Assembly: GCA_038562555.1 (NCBI GenBank)
Contig: JBCFBK010000014.1
Span: 1 to 64,000 of the forward strand
From: JBCFBK01 sp038562555
GTDB lineage: Bacteria; Bacteroidota; Bacteroidia; Bacteroidales; Prolixibacteraceae
DNA: 64,000 bases
Reading direction: 5' to 3'
In this document: in pieces, positions 43,843 to 51,913 of the stretch
Layout: each line of letters begins with the position of its first letter
Position numbering within the stretch: the stretch's first letter is position 1
Notes under the pieces: generated by a model
The model's database searches: none
Seen by the model: only the letters and a program-made list of their open reading frames with translations
What the model was told of the DNA's origin: nothing
Position numbers and translations under genes: made by a program

Positions 43843-46800
43843 CTATGCCTTATACTCGTCCCAGTGTTTGATCTTGATATCTTCCAGCTTGTATTTACAG
43901 ATCGCGTATATGAATGCGCTCGCAACCCGTGCGTTTGTAATAAGCGGAATATTGTAGTCGATTGAATTGCGGCGGATCCGGTACCCGTTGCTCAGTTCCC
44001 TCTTGGTATAGTTTTTCGGGATGTTGATGACAAGGTCGATCTTTTTCTCCTTCAGGTAATCGATCGTATTTGGCTTTTGGTCTTCCTCATCCGGCCAGTG
44101 CAGCAGTGTCGATTCGATCTTATTTTCGCGGAGGAACCGGTGGGTGCCTTCCGTGGCGTAGATATTAAAACCTCTTTCCATCAGCATTTGAGCGCTGTTG
44201 AGAAGTTCCAGCTTTGAACGGGCCTGACCTGACGAAATGAGGATATTCTTTTCGGGGAATTTGTATCCCACCGAAAGCATCGATTTGAGGATCGCTTCGT
44301 AAAAGTTCTCGCCAATGCAGCCAACCTCGCCGGTCGATGCCATATCCACTCCCAGCACGGGATCGGCGTTCAGCAAACGGGCGAATGAAAACTGGGGGGC
44401 CTTCACACCCACGTAATCCAGTTCGAACAAAGACTTGTCAGGTTTCTGATACGGAAGCCCCAGCATGACCTGGGTCGCGATTTCGATCAGATTGATCTTC
44501 ATCACCTTCGACACAAAAGGAAAACTCCTCGAAGCCCGCAGGTTACACTCGATCACCTTGATATCGTTATCCTTGGCGAGGAACTGAATGTTGAAAGGGC
44601 CCGAAATTTCGAGCGCTTTGGCAATTTGTCTTGAAATTTTCTTTACCCGCCTGATGGTCTCGATGTATAGTTTTTGGGGCGGAAACACGATTGTCGCATC
44701 GCCCGAATGCACGCCGGCAAATTCCACATGTTCCGAAATGGCGTAAGCGACGATCTCTCCTTTATCGGCAACTGCATCCACTTCAATTTCCTTGGCCATT
44801 TCAATGAATTCGCTCACCACTACCGGATGTTCCTTCGAAACATCGGCCGCCATCTGGAGAAAATGGTCGAGCTGGTCGTAGTTCGAAACCACATTCATCG
44901 CAGCGCCCGAAAGCACATACGACGGCCGGATCAACACCGGGAAACCGACCAGGTCTATGAACTTGTAGATATCTTCCTTACTGGTCAGTTCATTCCATCT
45001 GGGCTGGTCCACATCAAGGCGGTCGAGCAGGGAACTAAATTTTTGCCTGTCCTCCGCATTATCAATTTTCAACGCCGTTGTGCCCATGATGGGGACGTTC
45101 TGCTGGTGCAATTTCATGGCCAGGTTATTGGGGATCTGTCCGCCTACCGAGAGGATAACACCCCGGGGCTTTTCAAGATCGAGAATATCCATCACCCGTT
45201 CGAAAGTCAGTTCATCGAAGAACAGGCGGTCGCACGAATCGTAATCGGTACTCACGGTTTCCGGATTGTAATTGATCATCACCGCCCGCAGGCCGTCCTT
45301 ACGGATGGTGTTGATCGCGTTTACCGAACACCAGTCAAATTCGACTGAACTCCCGATGCGGTACGCTCCTGACCCCAGGACAACGACCGACTGGTTATCA
45401 TCCGGAAATTCCACATCGTGTTCGCAACCGTGATAAGTGAGGTATAAGTAATTGGTTTGTGCCGGGTATTCGCCGGCCAGCGTATCAATTTGCTTGACGA
45501 AGGGAACAATGTTTTTAGCTTTTCGGTAATCCCTGACCTGCAAAAGCTTTCCGGTCATGTCGTTTCCGGTGGGCTTCATCACCAGCCGTGCCAGTTGAAA
45601 GTCGGAAAAACCCGATTTCTTCGCATTAAGCAGCAACTCATCATCCAGTTCCTGCAACGAGTTTGCTTTCAGCAATTCTTCCTTCAGCAAATGGATGGCG
45701 TGAAGTTTATGCAGAAACCAGCGGTCTATTTTGGTTTTTTCGTAGATTTCATTGATCGAATGGCCGGCATCGAAAGCCGCGGCAATGGCAAAAATACGCC
45801 TGTCGGTCGGGAACTCCAGTTCCCGGTCGATCTCGTCGATCGTGATTTCCTGATGGTTTGCCACAAAGCCATGCATGCCTGCGCCGACCATCCGGATCCC
45901 TTTCTGAATCGCTTCTTCGAAACTCCGTCCGATCGCCATGATCTCGCCGACCGATTTCATGGAACTGCCCAGGTTTTTTGATACGCCCGAAAACTTGTTC
46001 AGATCCCAGCGGGGAATTTTGCAGACCACATAATCGAGGGCAGGCTCAAAGCAGGCCGTGGTGACCTTGGTCACCGAATTTTTAAGTTCGTGCAAACCAT
46101 AGCCGAGACCCAGTTTGGCGGCGACGAACGCCAGCGGGTAACCGGTTGCCTTTGAGGCCAGCGCCGACGAACGGGATAAACGGGCATTTACTTCAATCAC
46201 CCGGTAGTCTTCCGAATGAGGGTCGAGGGCGAATTGCACGTTACATTCGCCAACGATACCGATATGCCTGATAATTTTGATCGAAACAGCCCTTAGCTTA
46301 TGGTACTCGGCGTTGGAAAGGGTTTGCGAGGGAGCCACGACAATACTCTCGCCGGTGTGAATCCCCAGCGGGTCGAAGTTCTCCATATTACATACGGTGA
46401 TGCAATTATCGTATTTATCGCGGACCACCTCGTATTCCACTTCCTTCCATCCCTTAAGCGATTCTTCGACCAGGATTTGCGGAGAATAGGAGAAGGCGCT
46501 CGAAGCCAGTTTTTCCAGCTCTTCAAAATTGGTGCAAAAACCGCTGCCCAGACCGCCAAGGGTATAGGCAGCGCGGATGATGATCGGGAAGCCCAGCTTT
46601 TCGGCAGCATCTTTTGCCTCCTTCATATTAATACATGCAACACTGCGGGGCGTACCCACTTCGATCTCTGCAAGCTTTCCGGAAAAGAGTTCCCGGTCTT
46701 CCGTATCGATAATTGACTGAACAGGTGTTCCGACCACCTGGATCCGGTATTTTTCGAGGATACCCTGACGGAATAAGTCCACACCGCAATTCAGAGCGGT

Positions 46801-47082
46801 CTGGCCGCCGAAAGCCAGGAGAATACCGTCAGGCATTTCCTTTTTAATGACCTGCTCGACAAAATAGGCCGTTACCGGCAGGAAATAAATTTTGTCTGCA
46901 ATCTCTTCCGAAGTCTGGATCGTGGCAATATTCGGATTGATCAGGACCGTTTCAACGCCTTCTTCCTTCAATGCTTTCAGCGCTTGTGAACCGGAGTAGT
47001 CAAATTCTCCGGCTTCCCCGATTTTAAGCGCTCCCGAACCCAGTACGATTACTTTTTTTATGCTTGTATTTAATCTTGCCAT
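43843..47082 (-). CDS. carB: Carbamoyl-phosphate synthase large subunit
   Basis: 1079 residues, the usual length: two homologous ATP-grasp halves (VLGSGALKIGEAGEFDYSG and later VVLGSGAYRIGSSVEFDW; TRSPSYV-type loops) and a C-terminal MGS-like allosteric domain (ATEGTHRFLRENKIES). It makes carbamoyl phosphate from bicarbonate, ATP and ammonia channelled from CarA, for arginine and pyrimidines. It is the second gene of carAB, separated from carA by a heptad array that covers nearly the whole 43-bp gap. Confidence 0.98.
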   Translation of the reverse strand: MARLNTSIKKVIVLGSGALKIGEAGEFDYSGSQALKALKEEGVETVLINPNIATIQTSEEIADKIYFLPVTAYFVEQVIKKEMPDGILLAFGGQTALNCGVDLFRQGILEKYRIQVVGTPVQSIIDTEDRELFSGKLAEIEVGTPRSVACINMKEAKDAAEKLGFPIIIRAAYTLGGLGSGFCTNFEELEKLASSAFSYSPQILVEESLKGWKEVEYEVVRDKYDNCITVCNMENFDPLGIHTGESIVVAPSQTLSNAEYHKLRAVSIKIIRHIGIVGECNVQFALDPHSEDYRVIEVNARLSRSSALASKATGYPLAFVAAKLGLGYGLHELKNSVTKVTTACFEPALDYVVCKIPRWDLNKFSGVSKNLGSSMKSVGEIMAIGRSFEEAIQKGIRMVGAGMHGFVANHQEITIDEIDRELEFPTDRRIFAIAAAFDAGHSINEIYEKTKIDRWFLHKLHAIHLLKEELLKANSLQELDDELLLNAKKSGFSDFQLARLVMKPTGNDMTGKLLQVRDYRKAKNIVPFVKQIDTLAGEYPAQTNYLYLTYHGCEHDVEFPDDNQSVVVLGSGAYRIGSSVEFDWCSVNAINTIRKDGLRAVMINYNPETVSTDYDSCDRLFFDELTFERVMDILDLEKPRGVILSVGGQIPNNLAMKLHQQNVPIMGTTALKIDNAEDRQKFSSLLDRLDVDQPRWNELTSKEDIYKFIDLVGFPVLIRPSYVLSGAAMNVVSNYDQLDHFLQMAADVSKEHPVVVSEFIEMAKEIEVDAVADKGEIVAYAISEHVEFAGVHSGDATIVFPPQKLYIETIRRVKKISRQIAKALEISGPFNIQFLAKDNDIKVIECNLRASRSFPFVSKVMKINLIEIATQVMLGLPYQKPDKSLFELDYVGVKAPQFSFARLLNADPVLGVDMASTGEVGCIGENFYEAILKSMLSVGYKFPEKNILISSGQARSKLELLNSAQMLMERGFNIYATEGTHRFLRENKIESTLLHWPDEEDQKPNTIDYLKEKKIDLVINIPKNYTKRELSNGYRIRRNSIDYNIPLITNARVASAFIYAICKYKLEDIKIKHWDEYKA

Positions 47083-47084
47083 GC

Positions 47085-47133
47085 TGTGTCTTGTGTCTTA
47101 TGTCTTGATACTTGTGTCTTACGACTTACGACT
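47085..47133. repeat. Seven-unit 7-bp array in the carA-carB junction
   Basis: Seven heptads in strict register: TGTGTCT, TGTGTCT, TATGTCT, TGATACT, TGTGTCT, TACGACT, TACGACT. The array joins two word families (TGTGTCT and TACGACT) without a break. It ends two bases from the carB start codon, and at the other end it encodes the last two residues and stop of carA. Confidence 0.93.
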
Positions 47134-48211
47134 TCTTATCTTCTACAATATTCCCGATAAACTCGTCAAACAGATAGTCGGTATCGACCGGACCGCTTGA
47201 AGCTTCGGGGTGGAACTGGGTTGAGAAGAAAGGCTTGCTTTTATGCCTGATCCCTTCGTTGGTGTTGTCGTTCACATTGACAAACAAGGGTTCCCAATCG
47301 TCGGGAAGCGTATTGTCGGCAACGGCATACCCATGATTTTGCGAGGTGATAAAACACCGGTCGGTTCCCACCAGAAGTACCGGCTGATTATGACTCCTGT
47401 GTCCGTATTTAAGCTTGTAGGTTTCAGCGCCTGCGGCACGTGCCAGCAACTGGTTTCCCAAACAAATACCCATAACCGGTTTACCGGTGACCAGCGCTTT
47501 CGACAGGTAATCGACCGTTGTCTGACACATGGCCGGATCGCCGGGCCCGTTTGAAATAAAAACACCGTCGTAATCTTCGTCCGTATAGTCATAGTCCCAC
47601 GGAACCCTGACCACGGTAGCGTTCCGCTTGAGCAGGCAACGGATGATGTTATTCTTCACGCCGCAGTCAACCAGCACAACCCGGAGTTCTCCGCTCCCGT
47701 AAACCTCTTTTTGTCCGATGCTGGCAACGGCCACCAGGTTTTCAAGGTTGGGATCGTAAAAGTCAATCTCGTCGCCTTCAAATTCAATTTTCCCGAGCAT
47801 CGAACCTTTTTCCCGCAGTATTTTGGTCAATGCGCGGGTATCAATACCGCTGATACCCGGAACTTTCCACTCCTTCAGCCAATCGCCCAAACTTCTCATG
47901 GCATTCCAGTGGCTGTACTCTTCCGAATAATCGGAAATGATCAATCCGCTGATATGCACTTTGGCCGATTCGTAATATTCGTGGATCCCGTTGGTGGCCA
48001 GATCGGACGGAACCCCGTAATTACCGATCAACGGGTAGGTAGAAACCAAAATCTGGCCCGTATATGAAGGATCTGTTAAACTTTCAGGATAACCGGTCAT
48101 CGCTGTGTAAAAAACCACTTCACCGGCTATGGACCGGTCGTATCCAAATGATTTTCCCTCAAAACGGGTCCCGTCTTCCAATACCAAACTGACTTTTTTT
48201 GCCTTTATCAT
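47126..48211 (-). CDS. carA: Carbamoyl-phosphate synthase small subunit
   Basis: 361 residues. An N-terminal CPSase domain (LVLEDGTRFEGKSFGYDRS, GEVVFYTAMTGYPESLTDPSY) is followed by a class I glutamine amidotransferase domain with nucleophile Cys in MGICLGNQLLARAAG and His/Glu in STQFHPEASSGP. It hydrolyses glutamine and channels ammonia to CarB. The upstream leader carries a small ORF and a terminator-like hairpin, which suggests attenuation. Its 3' end is formed by a tandem heptad array. Confidence 0.97.
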   Translation of the reverse strand: MIKAKKVSLVLEDGTRFEGKSFGYDRSIAGEVVFYTAMTGYPESLTDPSYTGQILVSTYPLIGNYGVPSDLATNGIHEYYESAKVHISGLIISDYSEEYSHWNAMRSLGDWLKEWKVPGISGIDTRALTKILREKGSMLGKIEFEGDEIDFYDPNLENLVAVASIGQKEVYGSGELRVVLVDCGVKNNIIRCLLKRNATVVRVPWDYDYTDEDYDGVFISNGPGDPAMCQTTVDYLSKALVTGKPVMGICLGNQLLARAAGAETYKLKYGHRSHNQPVLLVGTDRCFITSQNHGYAVADNTLPDDWEPLFVNVNDNTNEGIRHKSKPFFSTQFHPEASSGPVDTDYLFDEFIGNIVEDKKS

Positions 48212-48230
48212 TTGTTGATCGCTTAATATT

Positions 48231-48272
48231 TAAAAAAAATGCGTCTGGCTACTGTTGTAGGGCAAACGCATT
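48231..48272 (-). terminator. Terminator-like hairpin in the carA leader (putative attenuator)
   Basis: On the minus strand, AATGCGT pairs with ACGCATT; an inner CTAC-AACA-GTAG helix extends it, and a run of eight T follows (48239-48232). It lies 20 to 61 bp upstream of the carA start and within its transcript, so readthrough must be possible. The stop codon of a short upstream ORF is in the inner helix. Confidence 0.65.
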
Positions 48273-48311
48273 ACGCTTATTCGTTATTAATCTGATAATT
48301 TTATCCACCAT
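48249..48311 (-). CDS. Putative 20-residue leader peptide upstream of carA
   Basis: ATG at 48311 preceded by GGAGG (plus-strand 48315-48319), 20 sense codons, TAG at 48249. The peptide contains two arginines (positions 7 and 13) and two lysines, ending AFALQQ. A clear Shine-Dalgarno is uncommon in this organism, which adds weight, though spacing to the ATG is only 3 nt. The stop lies in the loop-proximal helix of the terminator-like structure, so a ribosome reaching it would cover the hairpin. No homology was recognised. Confidence 0.45.
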   Translation of the reverse strand: MVDKIIRLITNKRNAFALQQ

Positions 48312-48370
48312 GTTCCTCCGTTATTCGAATAGCAGGGCTTCGTTCTGAAAACCCTTTACTGAATCCGCTA

Positions 48371-48378
48371 CAAAAATA
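48371..48378 (-). promoter_or_regulatory. Candidate carA promoter -7 box
   Basis: On the minus strand TATTTTTG fits TAnnTTTG. It implies a start of transcription near 48365 and a leader of about 150 nt containing the small ORF and hairpin. A -33 element is not clear. Confidence 0.4.
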
Positions 48379-48400
48379 GAAAATAATTTCGAAAATAAAA

Positions 48401-48430
48401 TTTGTTTTTCTGTATAAATGCATAATTTTG
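48401..48430 (+). promoter_or_regulatory. argR promoter
   Basis: TTTG at 48401-48404, 18-bp spacer, then TAATTTTG at 48423-48430: both Bacteroidota promoter halves at close to normal spacing. The -7 box lies inside the first ARG-box-like site, fitting autorepression. Confidence 0.6.
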
Positions 48431-48455
48431 CACAAGATTTGTATTTATATTCAAA
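48417..48455. promoter_or_regulatory. Pair of ARG-box-like operators
   Basis: Core 1 is TGCATAATTTTGCA (48419-48432) and core 2 is TGTATTTATATTCA (48440-48453), which differs from TGAATWWWWATTCA at one position. Their centres are 21 bp apart, the spacing of paired ARG boxes bound by an ArgR hexamer in enterobacteria. They lie over the argR -7 box and about 40 bp behind the divergent carA promoter. Confidence 0.65.
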
Positions 48456-48457
48456 AA

Positions 48458-48973
48458 ATGAAGAATCGCACACAGCGGCAGCTATCCATTAAGAAGATAA
48501 TCAGTTCCAAGGCTATTCACAGTCAGGAGAAACTGTTATCCGAGCTTCATGCGCAGGGCTTTGACCTGACGCAGGCCACCTTGTCGCGCGATTTGAAGAT
48601 GCTTAAAGTAGCCAAGGTTCCCAACGGGAGAAACGGCTACCGGTATGTTATTCCGGAAGGGATCAACGCTGTGCCGGCAAACAGGTCATCGGGTAAAATC
48701 AATTTTTTGGTTGATGGTTTCCGAGACATCCAGTTTTCCGGCAATCTGGCTGTCATAAAAACACAGCCGGGTTATGCCAGCAGCATTGCCGCTTTTCTGG
48801 ACAGTGCCGATCCGTACGAGATACTGGGCAGCATTGCCGGGGACGACACGATATTGCTGATCATGCGGGAAGGGGTTACACCCGGAGATTTAATAAACAG
48901 TTTAATCATTATAATGCCGAAATTACAGGAAAAATTGCCTGGGAAGAGATATGAAGAAAGCAGAAGACATTAA
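48458..48973 (+). CDS. argR: Arginine repressor
   Basis: 171 residues from the ATG at 48458; the open frame extends to a TTG at 48428, but that would include the operator and promoter. The N-terminal winged helix has SQEKLLSELHAQGFDLTQ and TLSRDLKMLKVAKV. The C-terminal oligomerisation and arginine-binding domain has the AGDDTILLIM motif. It heads the arginine-proline run and overlaps the next gene by 23 bp. Arginine-bound hexamers bind ARG boxes; a pair of such sites lies in its own promoter. Confidence 0.95.
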   Translation: MKNRTQRQLSIKKIISSKAIHSQEKLLSELHAQGFDLTQATLSRDLKMLKVAKVPNGRNGYRYVIPEGINAVPANRSSGKINFLVDGFRDIQFSGNLAVIKTQPGYASSIAAFLDSADPYEILGSIAGDDTILLIMREGVTPGDLINSLIIIMPKLQEKLPGKRYEESRRH

Positions 48974-49631
48974 GGTGATGGTGGCAAATGTTTCGCATTT
49001 GCAATACACCGCAGAGATTAATGATACGATCGATGCCGCGTCGAAGGAAAGAGGTACCGGTATTGCCCGCCGTACCGACGAATATATCAATAATAAGATT
49101 TTGGAAGGGAAAGCGGTTGTGGCGATGGACGGGGACACTTTTGCGGGTTTTTGCTACATTGAATCATGGGGGCACAACCGTTTTGTGGCCAACTCCGGAC
49201 TGATTGTCAAAAAGGAGTACCGCGGACTGGGCCTCGCCAAGGAAATTAAGAAGAAGGCTTTTGAGCTTTCCCGGACCCGATATCCGGAGGCCAAGATTTT
49301 TGGTTTGACCACCGGTCTGGCAGTCATGAAGATTAACCACGAGCTGGGTTACCGTCCGGTGACTTTTTCAGAGCTGACCGATGATGAAGCTTTCTGGAAG
49401 GGCTGCCAGAGTTGTGTGAACTATGATATTTTAACGCGTACAAACCGGACGAAGTGCCTGTGCACCGGTATGCTCTATGATCCGGCCTGGGAAAAGGAAA
49501 AGGCAGTGGCCGAACCGAAAAACAAGAAAATTTCCCTGCTTGAAATGATTGGCAAGCTGAAACCCAAAAACGGCATGGGAAGCAAGGAATCATCAGGATT
49601 AAGTTTCTTTAAAAAAACGAAGCAAGCTTAG
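48951..49631 (+). CDS. GNAT acyltransferase, candidate N-acylglutamate synthase
   Basis: 226 residues. The GNAT fold is visible with the acyl-CoA loop VKKEYRGLGLAKEIKKKAF (about residues 86-104) after strand ANSGLIV. A C-terminal extension holds four cysteines, C152, C155, C169 and C171 (CX2C-X13-CXC), possibly a metal site, then a basic tail. It overlaps argR and precedes argG, and no ArgA or ArgJ is in the window, so it is the natural candidate for the first pathway step. Given the succinyl-type ArgF' downstream, it may use succinyl-CoA. From memory, a homologue beside argG in Bacteroides has been proposed for this step. Confidence 0.75.
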   Translation: MKKAEDIKVMVANVSHLQYTAEINDTIDAASKERGTGIARRTDEYINNKILEGKAVVAMDGDTFAGFCYIESWGHNRFVANSGLIVKKEYRGLGLAKEIKKKAFELSRTRYPEAKIFGLTTGLAVMKINHELGYRPVTFSELTDDEAFWKGCQSCVNYDILTRTNRTKCLCTGMLYDPAWEKEKAVAEPKNKKISLLEMIGKLKPKNGMGSKESSGLSFFKKTKQA

Positions 49632-49633
49632 GC

Positions 49634-49689
49634 GGAGACGGGAGACCGGAGACCGGAGACCGGAGAAAAGCATGGAGCGTGGAGCATGG
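49634..49689. repeat. Eight-unit perfect-register 7-bp array upstream of argG
   Basis: Eight heptads without an indel: GGAGACG, GGAGACC three times, GGAGAAA, then AGCATGG, AGCGTGG, AGCATGG. Two word families are joined in one register. A 25-bp stretch (49633-49657) is identical to part of the array at 12874-12898. It begins two bases after the GNAT stop codon. Confidence 0.93.
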
Positions 49690-49728
49690 GATAAGAGCAA
49701 AAAAAATACTTGATATTAAATATAATAC

Positions 49729-50925
49729 ATGATGAAAGAAAAGGTCGTATTGGCATACAGTGGAGGCTTGGATACTTCATTTTGCGCAAAGTACCTCTCG
49801 GAAGAAAAAGGTCTTGAAGTATACACTGCACTTGCCAACACCGGTGGTTTCAATGAGGCGGAACTGAGCCGGATCGAAAAAAGGGCGTATGAATTAGGCT
49901 CCAAAAAACATGTAACGCTCGACGTTACCCGGACCTATTATGAAAAATGCATCCGGTACATGGTTTTTGGCAACGTGCTGCGAAACAATACTTACCCGGT
50001 TTCGGTGAGTTCCGAACGGGTTTTTCAGGCCATAGCCATTATTGAATACGCCAAAAAAGTCGGTGCCAAATACGTGGCGCACGGAAGTACCGGCGCCGGG
50101 AACGATCAGGTCCGTTTTGACCTTACTTTCCAGGTGCTGGCACCGGATATCGAGATCCTGACACCGACCCGGGATCTGCAGCTCAGCCGCAACCAGGAAA
50201 TCGATTATTTAAAGAAGCACGGTGTTACGGCCGACTGGAGCAAAATGGCGTATTCGATCAATAAAGGCCTTTGGGGTACGAGCATCGGAGGCCAGGAGAC
50301 ACTGACGTCGGACAAGACGCTGCCGGAATCGGCTTATCCTTCACAGCTCACCGAAAAAGGAGAAAAGGAAGTGGTGCTCGAATTCAGCAAGGGAGAGCTT
50401 AAGGCCGTCGATGGTAAAACTTATTCCAATCCGATCGAAGGCATTCAGGCACTTGAAGCAATTGCCGCTCCGTATGCGGTAGGACGCGACATGCACATCG
50501 GTGACACGATCATCGGCATTAAGGGCCGCGTTGGTTTCGAAGCTGCGGCGCCCATGCTGATCATCAAAGCACACCAGATGCTCGAAAAGCACACGCTTAC
50601 CAAATGGCAGATGTACTGGAAAGAGCAACTGGCCAACTGGTACGGCATGTTCCTGCACGAGGCGATGTACCTGGAACCCGTTATGCGCAATATTGAGCAG
50701 TTCCTTGAAGCAACCCAGGAATCGGTAAGCGGAAAGGTCATCATCAAACTTATGCCCTACCATTTCATACTGGTTGGCGTCGATTCGCCCTGCGACCTGA
50801 TGAAATCAGACTTCGGCGAATACGGTGAAATGAATAAAGCCTGGACGGCCGATGATGTGAAAGGTTTCACCAAAGTCCTCGGCACATCTCTGAAAATTTA
50901 CAATGCAGTCAACAAAAAATATTAA
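49729..50925 (+). CDS. argG: Argininosuccinate synthase
   Basis: 398 residues (the second codon is also ATG). The P-loop pyrophosphatase motif AYSGGLDTSF is at residue 9, with HGSTGAGNDQVRF and a WGTSIGGQE segment further on. It condenses citrulline and aspartate using ATP. In a succinyl pathway citrulline is released from N-succinylcitrulline first, by a desuccinylase not found in this window. It lies 98 bp after the acyltransferase, behind a heptad array, and 15 bp before argC. Confidence 0.96.
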   Translation: MMKEKVVLAYSGGLDTSFCAKYLSEEKGLEVYTALANTGGFNEAELSRIEKRAYELGSKKHVTLDVTRTYYEKCIRYMVFGNVLRNNTYPVSVSSERVFQAIAIIEYAKKVGAKYVAHGSTGAGNDQVRFDLTFQVLAPDIEILTPTRDLQLSRNQEIDYLKKHGVTADWSKMAYSINKGLWGTSIGGQETLTSDKTLPESAYPSQLTEKGEKEVVLEFSKGELKAVDGKTYSNPIEGIQALEAIAAPYAVGRDMHIGDTIIGIKGRVGFEAAAPMLIIKAHQMLEKHTLTKWQMYWKEQLANWYGMFLHEAMYLEPVMRNIEQFLEATQESVSGKVIIKLMPYHFILVGVDSPCDLMKSDFGEYGEMNKAWTADDVKGFTKVLGTSLKIYNAVNKKY

Positions 50926-50940
50926 CCCCGGGAAGCGATC

Positions 50941-51909
50941 ATGATTCAGACAGGAATAATTGGAGGAGCAGGATACACGGCAGGCGAGCTGATCCGGATT
51001 ATACTGAACCACCCGCAGGCGGAACTGAGTTTCGTGCAAAGCTCCAGTAACGCGGGGAATCCGCTTCATCAGGTCCACCGTGACCTGCTGGGCGACACGG
51101 AACTGGTTTTTGTTACCGAACCCGACTACAGCCGTTGCGATGTGCTCTTCCTTTGCATGGGACACCACAAGTCGAAGGCGTTTTTGGATGGAGCCAACGT
51201 TCCGGAAAAGGTGAAGATCATCGACCTGAGCCAGGATTACCGGCTGAAAGCAGACAGCCACGATTTTGTGTACGGCCTGCCCGAACTGAACCGCGAAGCG
51301 ATCCGCACAGCGGTGCACGTTGCCAATCCCGGCTGTTTTGCCACCGGCATTCAACTGACGGTGCTGCCTTTGGCGGCCGCCGGACTGCTGCGGGATGAGG
51401 TGCATGTCAATGCGATTACCGGTTCAACCGGTGCGGGACAGGCGCCCACGCAAACGTCCCATTTTAGCTGGAGAAGCGGAAACCTTTCCGTTTACAAAGC
51501 ATTCGAGCATCAACATCTGGGCGAGATCACCCAAAGTGTTCAGCAATTACAGCCTTCATTTAATCAGGCGATCAATTTTATTCCGGTCAGGGGTAATCAT
51601 ACCCGCGGTATTCTGGTGTCCGCCTATACCACCTACGACGGAAGCCTTGACGACGCAATTAAATGTTATACGGATTATTACGCCGGCCACCCGTTTGTAT
51701 TCGTTACCCGCGAAAATCCGGACCTGAAGCAGGTTGTCAACACCAACAAAGCAATCCTGCACCTTGAAAAACACGGAAATAAGCTCATGATCCTGAGTGT
51801 CACCGACAACCTGCTCAAGGGAGCGTCGGGACAGGCCGTACAAAACATGAACCTGATGTTCGGACTGGATGAAAAAACCGGACTCAATTTAAAACCTGTT
51901 TCCTTTTAA
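50941..51909 (+). CDS. argC: N-acyl-gamma-glutamyl-phosphate reductase
   Basis: 322 residues. The N-terminal NADP-binding GIIGGAGYTAGELIRIILNHP is followed by the catalytic Cys in VANPGCFATGIQLTVLPLA (about residue 128) and the His-containing PVRGNHTRGILV. It reduces N-acyl-glutamyl phosphate to the semialdehyde. It is tightly packed: 15 bp after argG and 4 bp before argD. Whether the acyl group is acetyl or succinyl cannot be read from this protein, but the operon context favours succinyl. Confidence 0.96.
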   Translation: MIQTGIIGGAGYTAGELIRIILNHPQAELSFVQSSSNAGNPLHQVHRDLLGDTELVFVTEPDYSRCDVLFLCMGHHKSKAFLDGANVPEKVKIIDLSQDYRLKADSHDFVYGLPELNREAIRTAVHVANPGCFATGIQLTVLPLAAAGLLRDEVHVNAITGSTGAGQAPTQTSHFSWRSGNLSVYKAFEHQHLGEITQSVQQLQPSFNQAINFIPVRGNHTRGILVSAYTTYDGSLDDAIKCYTDYYAGHPFVFVTRENPDLKQVVNTNKAILHLEKHGNKLMILSVTDNLLKGASGQAVQNMNLMFGLDEKTGLNLKPVSF

Positions 51910-51913
51910 GACT

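Noticed and set aside
48249..48311. Homologue of the fungal arginine attenuator peptide
   Set aside because: Only the setting (short ORF before a carbamoyl-phosphate synthase gene) is similar; the sequence shows no resemblance.
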